From the NCBI RefSeq assembly GCF_001767395.1, contig NZ_CP017014.1:1-64000 (forward strand): a stretch of DNA of 64,000 nt, read 5' to 3'. The notes beneath the pieces were generated by a model. That model was not told the DNA's origin. It saw only the letters and a program-made list of their open reading frames with translations, and made no database searches. The translations under genes and the position numbers were made by a program. This document shows positions 46,601-53,498 of this stretch, piece by piece (the stretch's first letter is position 1; each line of letters starts with the position of its first letter). This stretch comes from Rhodococcus sp. WMMA185. Lineage in GTDB: Bacteria; Actinomycetota; Actinomycetes; Mycobacteriales; Mycobacteriaceae.

Positions 46601-49293
46601 AGCAACTCCTCCTCGTCGACGTGATCGGTTCCGACCACGTAAGACGCCAGCTGGGAGTAGGCACCTTGCGACCTGACTACGGTGACCGCGAAGCGGACCG
46701 ACGGATGTCGGCACAGGGTGGCGTCGATCTCGCCGGGTTCGACGCGCACACCGCGAAGGTTCACCTGATCGTCACTGCGCCCGAGGTAGTCGAGTTGATG
46801 GTCGGGCGTCCATCGGACGGTGTCTCCGGTGCGATACATGCGGCTGCCCGAAGGTCCGTACGGATCGGCGATGAACCGAGCCGAGGTGTCCGCTACTCGG
46901 CCGTGATATCCCCGGGCAAGTGAGGCTCCCGCGATGTAGAGTTCACCGACCACACCGACGGGAACGGGGCGCAGCCGGTGGTCGAGTACTACCGCTCGCG
47001 TTCCCCGAATCGGCCGGCCGATGGTGACCGGCTTCGACGCATCCAGGGGATTGCTGAGGGTTGCCATCACGGTGCTTTCGGCAGGACCGTACGCGTCGAT
47101 GACATTGCACTGGGAAGTCCATCGAGACAACAGGTCTCGCGGACAGGATTCACCGCCGACGACCAGTGTGCGCAGGCCCTCGACGTCGCTCGGCTCGATC
47201 GAGGTCAGTACGGACGGGGTGATGAACGCGTGTGTGACGCGCTCGGTGGTCACCAGCTGGGCCAGCGGCGATCCGCCGTAGACCGTGGGCGGGGCGATCA
47301 CGAGGGTGGCACCGGAACCGAAGGCCATCAACATCTCGAAGACGGAAGCGTCGAAACTGGGCGACGCGGCATGCAGAACCCTGGACACTCCATCGATGCC
47401 GAATCGGGCGCGCTGTTCGGCAACGAGGTTGGCAATCCCGCGATGCGTGACCGCGACTCCCTTCGGAACGCCCATCGATCCGGATGTGTAAATCAGATAG
47501 GCGATCTGGTCGAGTCGCGGTGTACAGCGTGAAGGATGGGAAGTAGTCGATCCGCTCGCCGGCAGCCAGTCGACGGTGGCCGGTAGGTTCGGCAAGAACT
47601 CTTCGGTGGTCAACCCGACCGAAGCGCCGGATCCGTCGAGCATGTGCCGCACGCGAGGCCTCGGGTAGCTCGGATCCACGGGCAAGAACGCCGCCCCTGA
47701 TTTCGCCACCGCCCAGACCGAGCAGACGTAGTCGACCGATCGTCCGAATGCCAGCGCCACAATGTCGTCCGTCCCCACCCCGGCGCTGATCAGAGTCGTA
47801 GCCAACAGGTCCGACCGTTCGTCGAGTTCGCGGTACGTAATCTCCTGGCCCGTGCAGACGACCGCGACAGAATCCGGATTCTGCATTGCGGACCGGCGCA
47901 ACAGTTCGGCGAGGGTGACGCCGGTGTGGCCGGGAGGGCCGGTGGAGGGAACCAGCGCCGCCGCTTCTTCGGTCGTGAGGACAGGTAGGTCGCCGATCGG
48001 GTGGGCCGAATCGGCTCGGAGGAACTGACGGAGGTATCGCAGGAATCGAAAGTGATGGTGTTCGAGCTGCTCTTGCGAATAGAGGCGCGGGTTCGCCTTG
48101 AAGTCGAGGTGTATGGGTTCGCTGGGTCCCTGGCGGTAGAGATTGACCAGAAGGTCCTCGATCGGTCCCGAAGAGAGCACGTGTACGTGTGTCGTCAAAG
48201 AGCCGAGCTCGAGATCCTCGGGGGAGAGCATGATGTTGACCACGGGGCCGAACAGCCGGGGTTCGGTGGGCGAATCTCTCCGGTCCGCTCGGATGTCCTC
48301 GTGACGGTAGAGCTGATGTCGCAAGGCCCCGGACATCGCAAGCCGTGTGCGGGACACGAGATCGCCTACGCTCGATGTGCCCGAGGCCGCGATCCGCAAT
48401 GGGACCATGTTGGCGACCATGCCGCTCGACATACGCAGCGCCGCTGTTGTGCGCCCCGAGACGGGGAGGCTCAGCGTGACGTCGTCCTCGCCGGTCATTC
48501 TCGCCAGATACCCGGCCACCGCAGACACCATGACTGTAGCCGCGTTGACGTCATGAGCCGAGGCGCACTTGTCGAACTGGTCGGCGATGTCATCGGGCAA
48601 CAGTCCGCTGACGTCCCGGGAACCGGCCGCGGCGGGGGCACTGCCGCGCGCCAGCGTGCACGAATGACCGACCCCGCGCATAGTTTCGGTCCAGTACTTC
48701 CGGTCGGCTTCCCGGCGCGCCGAGCGGCTGTACCCGATCTCGAGTTCGTGGATGTCTCGAACGCCCAGTGGGCTGTTGACCGGCGGAGACCGTCCGTGCA
48801 TCCCGGCCGTGTAGATCTCGGCGCTCCGGCGAAGCGCGCTGATGGAGCCGAAACCGTCCAGGGCGATGTGGTGGGCCCGCGAATACCAGAAGTAGTGTTC
48901 GCGCCCGACGTGCAACAGGCAGGAGATTGTCAGCCGATCGCGCTGGACGTCGATCGGGGCAGTGGTCTCGGCGAGCATCCAGGCGTGCGCCGATGCCTCG
49001 GGATCGGATTCTGCGCGGAAGTCCAGGTACTCGAGCTTCAGTTCGAGGTTCGGGTCAACCCATTGCAGTGGTTGGGAGTCGACCTCGACTATGCGCAGTG
49101 AGAACGAATCGAATTCCGATGCAGCTCGGGTACACGCCGACGCCAGCAACCGTCGGTCCAGGGCGCCGTGGATCTCGACGTACTGGGCGACCGAGACCGG
49201 CACCGTCGGGTCGACCTGTTGGGCCAGCCACATACCCCGCTGAGCAGGGGAGAGGGGAAATGCGTCGGGATGGTTCGAGGTCACTGAGCTCAT
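34615..49293 (-). CDS. Four-module non-ribosomal peptide synthetase
   Basis: 4892 residues. Module 1: condensation (HHIALDG), adenylation (YTSGSMGVPKG near 600), carrier (FFALGGDSI near 976) and epimerisation (1035-1490, HHLVIDGVSW, EGHGRE). Module 2: C (HHLALDG near 1660), A (near 2118), T (GGNSL near 2500). Module 3: C (HHICVDG near 2690), A (near 3174), T (GGTSL near 3553). Module 4: C (HHISADG near 3740), A (near 4225), T (GGNSL near 4610), then a thioesterase (GYSVGG, Ser4746). The product should be a tetrapeptide with a D-residue first. The N-terminal C domain suggests acylation of the first residue. By-eye pocket residues are DAFFVGAVM, DIWHIAWAS, DGLFVGAIV and DARYSGEVA; I make no substrate call. 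gpsA precedes it on the same strand, 138 bp away. No MbtH, transport or tailoring gene is in the window. Confidence 0.92.
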   Translation of the reverse strand: MSSVTSNHPDAFPLSPAQRGMWLAQQVDPTVPVSVAQYVEIHGALDRRLLASACTRAASEFDSFSLRIVEVDSQPLQWVDPNLELKLEYLDFRAESDPEASAHAWMLAETTAPIDVQRDRLTISCLLHVGREHYFWYSRAHHIALDGFGSISALRRSAEIYTAGMHGRSPPVNSPLGVRDIHELEIGYSRSARREADRKYWTETMRGVGHSCTLARGSAPAAAGSRDVSGLLPDDIADQFDKCASAHDVNAATVMVSAVAGYLARMTGEDDVTLSLPVSGRTTAALRMSSGMVANMVPLRIAASGTSSVGDLVSRTRLAMSGALRHQLYRHEDIRADRRDSPTEPRLFGPVVNIMLSPEDLELGSLTTHVHVLSSGPIEDLLVNLYRQGPSEPIHLDFKANPRLYSQEQLEHHHFRFLRYLRQFLRADSAHPIGDLPVLTTEEAAALVPSTGPPGHTGVTLAELLRRSAMQNPDSVAVVCTGQEITYRELDERSDLLATTLISAGVGTDDIVALAFGRSVDYVCSVWAVAKSGAAFLPVDPSYPRPRVRHMLDGSGASVGLTTEEFLPNLPATVDWLPASGSTTSHPSRCTPRLDQIAYLIYTSGSMGVPKGVAVTHRGIANLVAEQRARFGIDGVSRVLHAASPSFDASVFEMLMAFGSGATLVIAPPTVYGGSPLAQLVTTERVTHAFITPSVLTSIEPSDVEGLRTLVVGGESCPRDLLSRWTSQCNVIDAYGPAESTVMATLSNPLDASKPVTIGRPIRGTRAVVLDHRLRPVPVGVVGELYIAGASLARGYHGRVADTSARFIADPYGPSGSRMYRTGDTVRWTPDHQLDYLGRSDDQVNLRGVRVEPGEIDATLCRHPSVRFAVTVVRSQGAYSQLASYVVGTDHVDEEELLAFLGAELPSYLVPASVTPLPEVPLTPSGKLDRNALLDNDFRSSKRRSPGNERERILHDIYAEVLGSGDFGVDDSFFALGGDSIMAIQVASRARTVGISFTPRDVFEQRTVSRLSGIADDAIDTPLLEELPGGGIGDIPLTPAAAFLLDNLPDIDRYAQAVQVELPPGIDATGLCEVVTAVLERHDALRTHLFRHSDGRAFLSASASGPAAADLILRVPVNAQIGDEELDGRVRHELEAAARRLDPVAGVMLQCVWLDAGASDTSRRGRLLLVAHHLVIDGVSWRILIGDLAEAGAQVGARSYPITLAAVGTSLRRWSYGLIEEAQRPNRRSELTFWREVVGADEPPLGTRPLHTERDTNSTVDRVAVNLPATVTHSLLIDVPRSLHCEIDDVLLTALALALTEWQRRRGRPTTAPLIRIEGHGREESLLPGADLSRTLGWFTSMFPARLELSGIDLAEAFAGGPAASSAISSVKEQLNAVPDKGIGYGLLRYLGDDTAKELRERPDGQISFNYLGRLDAAVTDGDWRPVLDDLAVFSWTDPSMPVTALIDVTAFASAGALDTTFAFAADAISGEDVRDLADLWVQALTALTKRTLSPPPGGLSPSDLPLVSVDRRDIEKWERRHSDLLEVWPLTPLQAGLLYHAALTGNDPDPYVIQVILSLSGKVDPERLRRSCSAVLAAHANLRTAFVRDRRGVPVQLVLDDPPLRWRHEDLSGPDADAAAEQILLEDRTTAFDLAAPPLLRFTLLTCDRGRVELAITSHHLALDGWSIPVLVREMFTVYRGGRAPRESPSSSPYRDFLVWLSTRDTAESARVWAEALDGITAPVPPTQNTGHISEAELELNAETTRTLAAHAADLGVTLSTLVQLAWGIVLGHATGRDEVVIGATVSGRPAELTGVESAVGLFVNTVPVRIPLDLDVDAATLLTRLQAHHVELLDHHYLGLTEIQKAVGVAPLFDTLVAFESYPVGRIGSTVAADGLVLKGVRAHDASHYSVTLSAQNYETLRLTAKYRTGEYNGAALLSRMGCILEGIGRDPHTPIGALDLLGAEERERVLRAWNATDTPVPHDTLPDLYSAQVRRTPTATAVVSGTERLTYAEFDSRVNRLARYLVTKGVGPETVVGVSIPRSLPLLVALYAVMKAGGAYLPVDAEHPLGRTSQVVDTVHPALLLVSGAEQRTTPEGVPIVDLDALDVAGFESDPITDADRRSPLRPANAAYVLFTSGSTGRPKCVTVTHEMMVNQFRWAQKQIPLDSSDVVLHKTPLTFDISAWELFWPLETGSKVVVAEPDDHRDPRCLASIVEQEAITTLHVVPSLLDAYIEQCGRGTPATLRRVISAGELLTTATAAGFRDISHADLHNWYGPCEVAASTAETFGAADLGDAVPIGRPVDNIRTYVLDTRLRPVPAGVTGELYLASAYVARCYSGRSDLTAVSFVADPFGGKGGRMYRTGDSVRWDDEGRLHYIGRVDFQIKSRGQRIEPGEIETALKSDPAVREAAVKVNRDLRTGERLIAYIVPADGLTVDAEEITERLADVLPAYMIPSVIVHLAALPLTSSGKLDRASLPEPPPLRGETGSVIRPVEDVIAFVFAEVTGTPHVGRDVNFFAAGGNSLTASQAVARLGSALGVSLGIRELFDHPTVAGLSEYLAVRGRGTESIPLVARAPAAYVPLSSAQRQLWFLNRLDGYATVDNIPVVLSLKGALDELALCAAVNDVIERHEPLRTVYPECDGIPYQHILPASAVPPCRIRKTVDPAGLVHELHSTEFDLTVEPPIVTALLAIGEGEWVLVVVMHHICVDGFSLSPLVRDILAAYKSRTAGTTPAWAPLPVRYADYARWQQELPGRQGGAALSYWTQALSGLPEVLPLPFDRTRPPVATHRGADVIFTLDAYSHQRIRELALSLDATPFMVVHAALAVLATRLSGVHDIAVGTPISGRGPRKLDDLVGMFVNTLVLRTDTPLHTSFTEVVAHVRNVDLASYSHADVAFEDVVEALSPTRSRSHNPLFQLALAFHNPVPIAIDFPDVSARIVEVATRTSKFDLQLTVTESFDSAGDPGTLSCVFTYATDLFDEVTVTGFADRFQRILAAVFEDPAAVIGDIELLGREEREVEVGHPGPPSLPPRTLPELLSEAVRRDPDALALRAEGRSVTYRELDFESNQLARALIQRGIGPESVVALGLPRSILSVLSIWAVTKTGAAFVPVDPHYPVPRIAYLLEDSDAVLGLTTQADREVMPNAVDWIMLDDPGFRTECRGYSSAEITDSDRVQRLHTQNPAYVIYTSGSTGRPKGVVATHAGLANLTTEQRERYSVTASSRILLASSPSFDGTMLELLMALGAGACAVLTPPTVYGHDQLADVLVAERVSHMFTTPTVLSTIDPAGLHALLVVVGGEPCPPRLVADWVAQEHISLFIAYGPTETTIVTSISDSMAPGEVVTIGRPVRGSAILLLDSRLHPVPPGVAGELYIRGPGVARGYHHKSGLTGERFVACPFGAAGERIYRTGDVGRRRPDGSIEYLYRNDAQVELRGVRIELGEIDATLLEHPSVKFAATDLRVLHNGADALVSYVVPAQDANIDPEQIIRYVAAYLPTPLVPTTVVVVDTVPLTGNGKLDRAALPDPEPAAVRFHAPRTPTEQVVATVFAQVIGAELVGRDDNFFSLGGTSLSATRAVSRIGAALGTTVPVRTLFDAPTVSTLAAVVADRAPGTAPVALTVRPRPTRIPLSPAQQRLWFLARLAPRSPDYNISLALRLSGSLDVAALGAALGDVVRRHEPLRTRYPEHDGVAYQQIIPAPRAVPRLTPIPVSHDELAARVTACATTGFMLSDELPIRARLFALSRSEWVLAVTVHHISADGYSMGILAGDLMQAYSARLSGQAPHWQPLPVQYTDYTLWQHDFLGEREDSDSVVTQQLSYWKKMLDGAPEQLWLPTDRPRPAVASHRGGNVESTLDDDLCRAIERTAAANSVTAFMVVHAAFAALLAKLSGSSDIVIGTPVAGRGDQALDELVGMFVNNLALRTEVAPAERFSSLLARVCETDLDAFAHSTVPFETVVEVLDPARSRARNPLFQVALAFQNLDHTQLTLPALEVRELSPSIRSARVDLQLTVIVGPHPPAERAGMSLVFTYATDLFDHDTVAAIADRFVSTLSEAVAQPDLPVGDLAVLERIAPPAVEAPTGLTLVDLFDRQVAESPEATAVVQGGRELTYRELDVAVNRLARHLIGLGIGPESIVGLAVRHSVDLLIGMYAVAKTGAAYMPMDPEHPASRNAEMIRSSGTRIVLTTERDRHDVFDALPESVRLVVLDRADVSVVDSSPVTDADRIAPLRAQNPVYVIHTSGSTGTPKGVVVTHASVVNFLDWRQHADPIGTQDTVLMKLQSTFDASVRELWWPVVAGARLVIAPAGSRRDPRRLAELIERHRVSVGYFLPLMLAEILAVPDADLGSLRQLSCGGETLPRDTAHAFHTRCPDAVLYNEYGPTESTVAVTRCIVDTSEGAVPIGLPAPGVGVLVLDTRLHSSPVGVPGELYLAGAQLARGYLGQPSTTAARFVANPWGSSGERMYRTGDVVSRRNDGTLVYLGRNDLQVKIRGQRVELEEVEVAMRAHRDVAQSAAAVHQSPSAGTRLVGYVVPCPDVEIDTRLLSAELARSLPQYMVPNQIAVVDALPSTPHGKLDRRALPDPGIARTQPFRPPITRIEKMVTSVFEEILGTSPVGLDDSFFELGGNSLSAVRAASRLHAMTSVEVRLEWFFDDPTAEAIASRMSSSDAQAPEAASALDILLPLSRGDDREPLFCIHPAIGLSWCYSGLHTHLDPGRPVYGVQSPALTVPGARFTSITDRAHRYVEEIRRVQPQGPYHLLGYSVGGVIAHAMAVELRSLGEEVGMLSMIDSYATAQREDPLPSALELLAEFDGDLAQHLGPEHLTRLYEDYVDVIEAAAGFAPERFDGGLLFFSAARDESQPVAASETWRQWIGGELINHTLEYPHRHMTDPEALAVLGPVLASALVSR

Positions 49294-49431
49294 TGGTCGG
49301 CTTCTCTCACGGATTCTCCCCGACGATGTCGCCTGCCGGGGACATGACTCCTGTCCAGAGTCTGCCCGAGGTTTCTAGGAGAAAACTTAGAAGCGTCCAG
49401 AGACTGATACTACCGGGGTTCGGCCCTCGGC

Positions 49432-50439
49432 TCAGGCAACCTCGTCTTCACTTCCCGGGGCCACTCTTCGCAGCCCGCGATAGGCACCCTCGGCCGTCTG
49501 CCGCCCTGCGACCACCGCCTCGACCTCGGCGGCGATGGGCATGTCCACGTTGTAATCGCGGGCCAGTTCCATCACCGTAGGGGCAGTCTTGACACCCTCG
49601 GCGACCTGGCCGAGGGCGTCAAGCGCTTCGTCCACCGTCGAGCCGCGGGCGATGGCCTCACCGACTCGCCGGTTGCGTGAACTCGGGCTCATGCAAGTAG
49701 CGATCAGGTCGCCGACCCCGGTGAGTCCGGCGAACGTCCGTGGATTCGCACCCATCGCTTCGCCCAGTCGGGTCATCTCGGCCAGTCCACGAGCGAGCAC
49801 CATCGCCCGGGTGTTGTCACCGACCCCCAGTCCGTCGGCCATTCCGGATGCGATGGCGACGATATTCTTGAGTACTCCACCGAGTTCGCAACCGAGCACG
49901 TCTGTGTTGCGGTAGACGCGGAACACCACGGATGCGAACAACGGCTGCAGCGCGGTAGCAACCCGGACATCTTGGGTGGCGACGACAGAAGCCGCCGCAT
50001 ACCCATCGACGATCTCCCGCGCGATGTTGGGGCCGGCGAGCAATCCGACCGGATGGCCGGGCAGGCACTCTGCGATCACCTCGGTGGGCCGCAATCGGGT
50101 GCCCGGCTCGAGTCCTTTGGCCAAGGACAGCACCGGCACCCACGCGCGCACTTCGTTGGCGATCTGGCCGAGTGTGCTCCGGATCGAGTGCGAAGGCACG
50201 CCGACCACCAGGACATCGGCTTCCCGCGCCGCCTCGACCAGATCGGACGTCGCGCGAATGGTGGGGGCAAGCGCGCGGTCGCCGAGGTAGCGAGAGTTGC
50301 GGTGCTCGGTGTTGATCTCGTCGGCAATCTCGTGTCGACGTGCCCACAGCAGGGTCGGAGTGTTGTGGGCGGCGAGACTTGCGACCGTCGTGCCCCACGA
50401 ACCGGCCCCGAGAATGACAACGCGTACCGGCCGGGACAT
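49432..50439 (-). CDS. gpsA: NAD(P)H-dependent glycerol-3-phosphate dehydrogenase
   Basis: 335 residues of full GpsA length. It reduces dihydroxyacetone phosphate to sn-glycerol 3-phosphate for lipid synthesis in the cytoplasm. Visible are the N-terminal Rossmann motif [64 protein letters not shown], the catalytic Lys region [20 protein letters not shown] with [15 protein letters not shown], and [20 protein letters not shown]. It starts the transcript that may continue into the peptide synthetase, and is divergent from the dehalogenase gene over 140 bp. It may be a second gpsA copy specialised for this locus. Confidence 0.93.
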   Translation of the reverse strand: MSRPVRVVILGAGSWGTTVASLAAHNTPTLLWARRHEIADEINTEHRNSRYLGDRALAPTIRATSDLVEAAREADVLVVGVPSHSIRSTLGQIANEVRAWVPVLSLAKGLEPGTRLRPTEVIAECLPGHPVGLLAGPNIAREIVDGYAAASVVATQDVRVATALQPLFASVVFRVYRNTDVLGCELGGVLKNIVAIASGMADGLGVGDNTRAMVLARGLAEMTRLGEAMGANPRTFAGLTGVGDLIATCMSPSSRNRRVGEAIARGSTVDEALDALGQVAEGVKTAPTVMELARDYNVDMPIAAEVEAVVAGRQTAEGAYRGLRRVAPGSEDEVA

Positions 50440-50579
50440 CAGCGATCACCACCAGATCTGTTGTTGTGCATAACGACAAGCCTTGCATCTGAAGCCGTTC
50501 GACGACGGTGAATCGGCAACTCCCATCTCTCCTGCCGCCTCGCGCGCTACGGCTGTGCGTTTGGCGCTAGGGTCGAGCG

Positions 50580-51470
50580 ATGGAGACGTTGAGAACCCCT
50601 GACCAATGCTTCGCCGACCTTCCCGGTTTCCCATGGAGTCCTCACTATGCGGACACGTCGGACGGCCTGCGGATGGCCTATATCGACGAGGGCCCGAAGG
50701 ACGGTCCGGTTGTGCTCTTGCTGCACGGAGAACCGAGCTGGTCATATCTGTACCGCCACATGATCCCGGTCCTGGTCGATGCCGGCATGCGCGTGATCGC
50801 CCCGGACCTGATCGGGTTCGGTCGCAGCGACAAGCCCACCGAAGTATCCGACTACACCTATGCGCGCCACGTCGAGTGGATGCGGTCGTTCCTGTTCGAT
50901 GCGCTCGATCTGAATGACATCACCCTGTTCTGCCAGGATTGGGGAGGGTTGATCGGTCTGCGACTGGTCGGTGAGCACCCTGAGCGTTTCGCCCGCGTCT
51001 GCGCATCCAATACCGGGCTTCCGGACGGCACCCGGAAGCTCCCTGAGGCATGGCAGATGTTCCGCAACTTCGTCGCGAGCACTCCCGACCTGCCGATCGG
51101 CCGTCTGGTGTCCGGCGGGTGCACGGAGCCGCTGACCGAGGAGGAAATCGCCGCGTACGAGGCCCCGTTCCCCGACTCCTCGTACAAGGCCGGTGCCCGA
51201 GCGTTCCCCGACCTCATTCCGCAGGACGAGGACAATGTTGCCACTCCGGACAACCGGGCGGCATGGGTCGGACTGGCGAAGTTCGACAAGCCGTTCCTGT
51301 GCCTGTTCTCCGACAAGGATCCCATCACCGCCGGGGGCGAACGGGCCCTCATCCACAAGATCGACGGCGCCGCAGGACAACCGCACCAGACCGTCGAGGG
51401 CGGCGGTCATTTCGTGCAGGAGGATCGCGGCGACGTTCTCGCGGAGGCGCTGATCGCCTGGATGCAGTAA
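50580..51470 (+). CDS. Haloalkane dehalogenase
   Basis: 296 residues. Alpha/beta-hydrolase with HGEPSWSYLYRHMIPVL near 49, nucleophile Asp120 followed by halide-binding Trp121 (LFCQDWGGLIGL), acid Asp247 (FSDKDPIT) and His277 (VEGGGHFVQED). The triad and the Trp beside the nucleophile fit haloalkane dehalogenases of subfamily I, which cut carbon-halogen bonds to give an alcohol and halide. The natural substrate is unknown, and an epoxide-hydrolase-type role is less likely given the Trp. ATG at 50580; no operon partner. Confidence 0.85.
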   Translation: METLRTPDQCFADLPGFPWSPHYADTSDGLRMAYIDEGPKDGPVVLLLHGEPSWSYLYRHMIPVLVDAGMRVIAPDLIGFGRSDKPTEVSDYTYARHVEWMRSFLFDALDLNDITLFCQDWGGLIGLRLVGEHPERFARVCASNTGLPDGTRKLPEAWQMFRNFVASTPDLPIGRLVSGGCTEPLTEEEIAAYEAPFPDSSYKAGARAFPDLIPQDEDNVATPDNRAAWVGLAKFDKPFLCLFSDKDPITAGGERALIHKIDGAAGQPHQTVEGGGHFVQEDRGDVLAEALIAWMQ

Positions 51471-51567
51471 GCCGCGATACGCCATGAATCTCCCAAACGC
51501 CGGTATCGTCGGATGAGAGGCAGCTGATCTGCGAAGACGTCGAGTCGAGAGGGATCGAAGTCCACAT

Positions 51568-53496
51568 ATGAACGAGACTGCGGGCCCCACCAAGCTGGAA
51601 CGGGTGGTCATTCGGTTTGCCGGAGATTCGGGCGACGGCATGCAGTTGACCGGCGACCGATTCACATCTGAAGCGGCGGCATTCGGCAACGACCTCGCTA
51701 CCGCGCCCAACTTCCCCGCGGAGATTCGGGCCCCGCGAGGCACGCTCCCCGGTGTCTCGTCGTTCCAGATCCAGATCGCGGACTACGACATCCTGACCGC
51801 CGGCGACCGCCCGGACGTACTGGTTGCCATGAATCCGGCAGCCCTGAAGGCGAACGTCGGTGATCTGCCGCGTGGCGGCACGATCATCGTGAACACGGAC
51901 GAATTCACCAAGAGGAACCTGTCGAAGGTCGGCTATGCTTCGAATCCCCTCGACGACGACTCCCTCGCGGACTTCGTGGTTCATCAGGTGGCGATGGGGA
52001 CGTTGACGGCCGGGGCGGTGGAACCCGTAGGTCTGAGTCGGAAGGACGGCGACCGGGCGAAGAACATGTTTTCGCTGGGCTTGCTGTCATGGATGTACAA
52101 CCGCCCCACCGAAGGCATCGAGCAGTTCCTACGGTCGAAGTTCGCCGCGACACCGCAGATAGCCGAGGGCAATCTTCTTGCGTTCAGGGCGGGGTGGAAC
52201 TACGGGGAGACGACCGAGAGTCTCGCGACCACGTACGAGGTGTCGGCCGCAAAGCTGCCGCCGGGCACCTACCGCCAGGTCACGGGCAATACGGCCCTGG
52301 CATACGGGGTGGTGGCTGCGGGCCAACTGGCCTCGCAGGACGTCTTTCTCGGTACGTATCCGATCACCCCCGCATCGGACATCCTGCACGAACTGAGCAA
52401 GCATCGGAATCTCGGCGTCACCACCTTCCAGGCGGAGGACGAGATCGCAGGAATCGGTGCAGCGTTGGGAGCGTCAATCGGCGGCGCCCTCGGCGTGACA
52501 AGTACGTCCGGTCCGGGGCTGGCCCTCCAGACCGAATCGATCGGACTGGCCGTAATGACGGAGATCCCGTTGCTGGTGATCGACGTCCAGCGCGGAGGGC
52601 CGTCGACCGGGCTCCCGACGAAGACCGAACAGTCAGACCTGCTGCAGGCAATGTACGGACGCAACGGTGAATCGCCGGTCGCGGTGATTGCACCCCGATC
52701 ACCGGCAGACTGTTTCGACGCCGCAGTCGAGGCCGCACGGATTGCCATCACCTACCGCACGCCCGTGCTGTTGCTGTCGGACGGCGCGATCGCGAACGGC
52801 AGTGAACCGTGGGCGATTCCGAAGGTGTCCGAGTTGGATCGGATCGATCCGGGGTTTGAGGTGGAGTCCTCGGCGGGGGAGGGGTTCGCCCCGTATGCCC
52901 GTGACCGGGACACACTCGCGCGTTCGATGGCGATACCGGGAACACCCGGGCTCGAGCACCGGATAGGCGGTCTCGAGAAGTCGGACGGCAGCGGGGACAT
53001 CTCCTACGACCCTGCCAATCATGACCTCATGGTGCGGTTGCGCCAGGCGAAGATCAAGGGAATCACCGTTCCCGATGTGGTTGTCGACGACCCTTCAGGA
53101 GAGGCAGACCTCTTGCTCGTCGGGTGGGGCAGTTCGTACGGGCCGATCGGCGAGGCGTGCCGGCGAGCCCGCCGCGAGGGCAAGAAGGTTGCCCACGTGC
53201 AGGTGCGCAATCTCAACCCTCTCCCCTCGAATCTCGGTGACGTGCTTCGGAATTACGGAACCGTTGTTGCGCCGGAGATGAACTTGGGTCAGCTCGCGAC
53301 CATTCTCCGCTCGAAGTACCTGGTGGATGTGCAATCGGTGACGAAGGTGCAGGGCCTGGCCTTCCTCTCCGACGAACTGCACGAGGTGATCGCCGCAGCT
53401 TTGGCGGGCACCCTGAGCTGCAGCGAGCTCGCGAAGACTTCCGAAGCGCTTGCCTCGGCAACCTACCGAACGACCGCACCAGAGCAGGGGGAATAA
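51568..53496 (+). CDS. korA: 2-oxoacid:ferredoxin oxidoreductase, fused gamma-alpha subunit
   Basis: 642 residues. The gamma domain occupies about 1-190 (VIRFAGDSGDGMQLTGDRFT, DVLVAMNPAALKANVGDLPR). The alpha domain runs from about 230 (GNTALAYGVVAAGQLASQDV, FLGTYPITPASDILHELSKH, QAEDEIAGIGAALGASIGGA, TSTSGPGLALQTESIGLAVM), and a transketolase C-like part lies at about 500-620. With KorB it oxidises 2-oxoglutarate, or a similar 2-oxoacid, to acyl-CoA, reducing ferredoxin. Mycobacteria and Rhodococcus carry the same oxygen-tolerant two-gene arrangement. korB starts 2 bp after the stop. Confidence 0.92.
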   Translation: MNETAGPTKLERVVIRFAGDSGDGMQLTGDRFTSEAAAFGNDLATAPNFPAEIRAPRGTLPGVSSFQIQIADYDILTAGDRPDVLVAMNPAALKANVGDLPRGGTIIVNTDEFTKRNLSKVGYASNPLDDDSLADFVVHQVAMGTLTAGAVEPVGLSRKDGDRAKNMFSLGLLSWMYNRPTEGIEQFLRSKFAATPQIAEGNLLAFRAGWNYGETTESLATTYEVSAAKLPPGTYRQVTGNTALAYGVVAAGQLASQDVFLGTYPITPASDILHELSKHRNLGVTTFQAEDEIAGIGAALGASIGGALGVTSTSGPGLALQTESIGLAVMTEIPLLVIDVQRGGPSTGLPTKTEQSDLLQAMYGRNGESPVAVIAPRSPADCFDAAVEAARIAITYRTPVLLLSDGAIANGSEPWAIPKVSELDRIDPGFEVESSAGEGFAPYARDRDTLARSMAIPGTPGLEHRIGGLEKSDGSGDISYDPANHDLMVRLRQAKIKGITVPDVVVDDPSGEADLLLVGWGSSYGPIGEACRRARREGKKVAHVQVRNLNPLPSNLGDVLRNYGTVVAPEMNLGQLATILRSKYLVDVQSVTKVQGLAFLSDELHEVIAAALAGTLSCSELAKTSEALASATYRTTAPEQGE

Positions 53497-53498
53497 GC

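Noticed and set aside
34615-49293. Siderophore synthetase assignment
   Set aside because: No hydroxylase, ferric-uptake, MbtH or exporter gene is nearby and the pocket residues do not clearly match hydroxy-ornithine, so I do not name a product.
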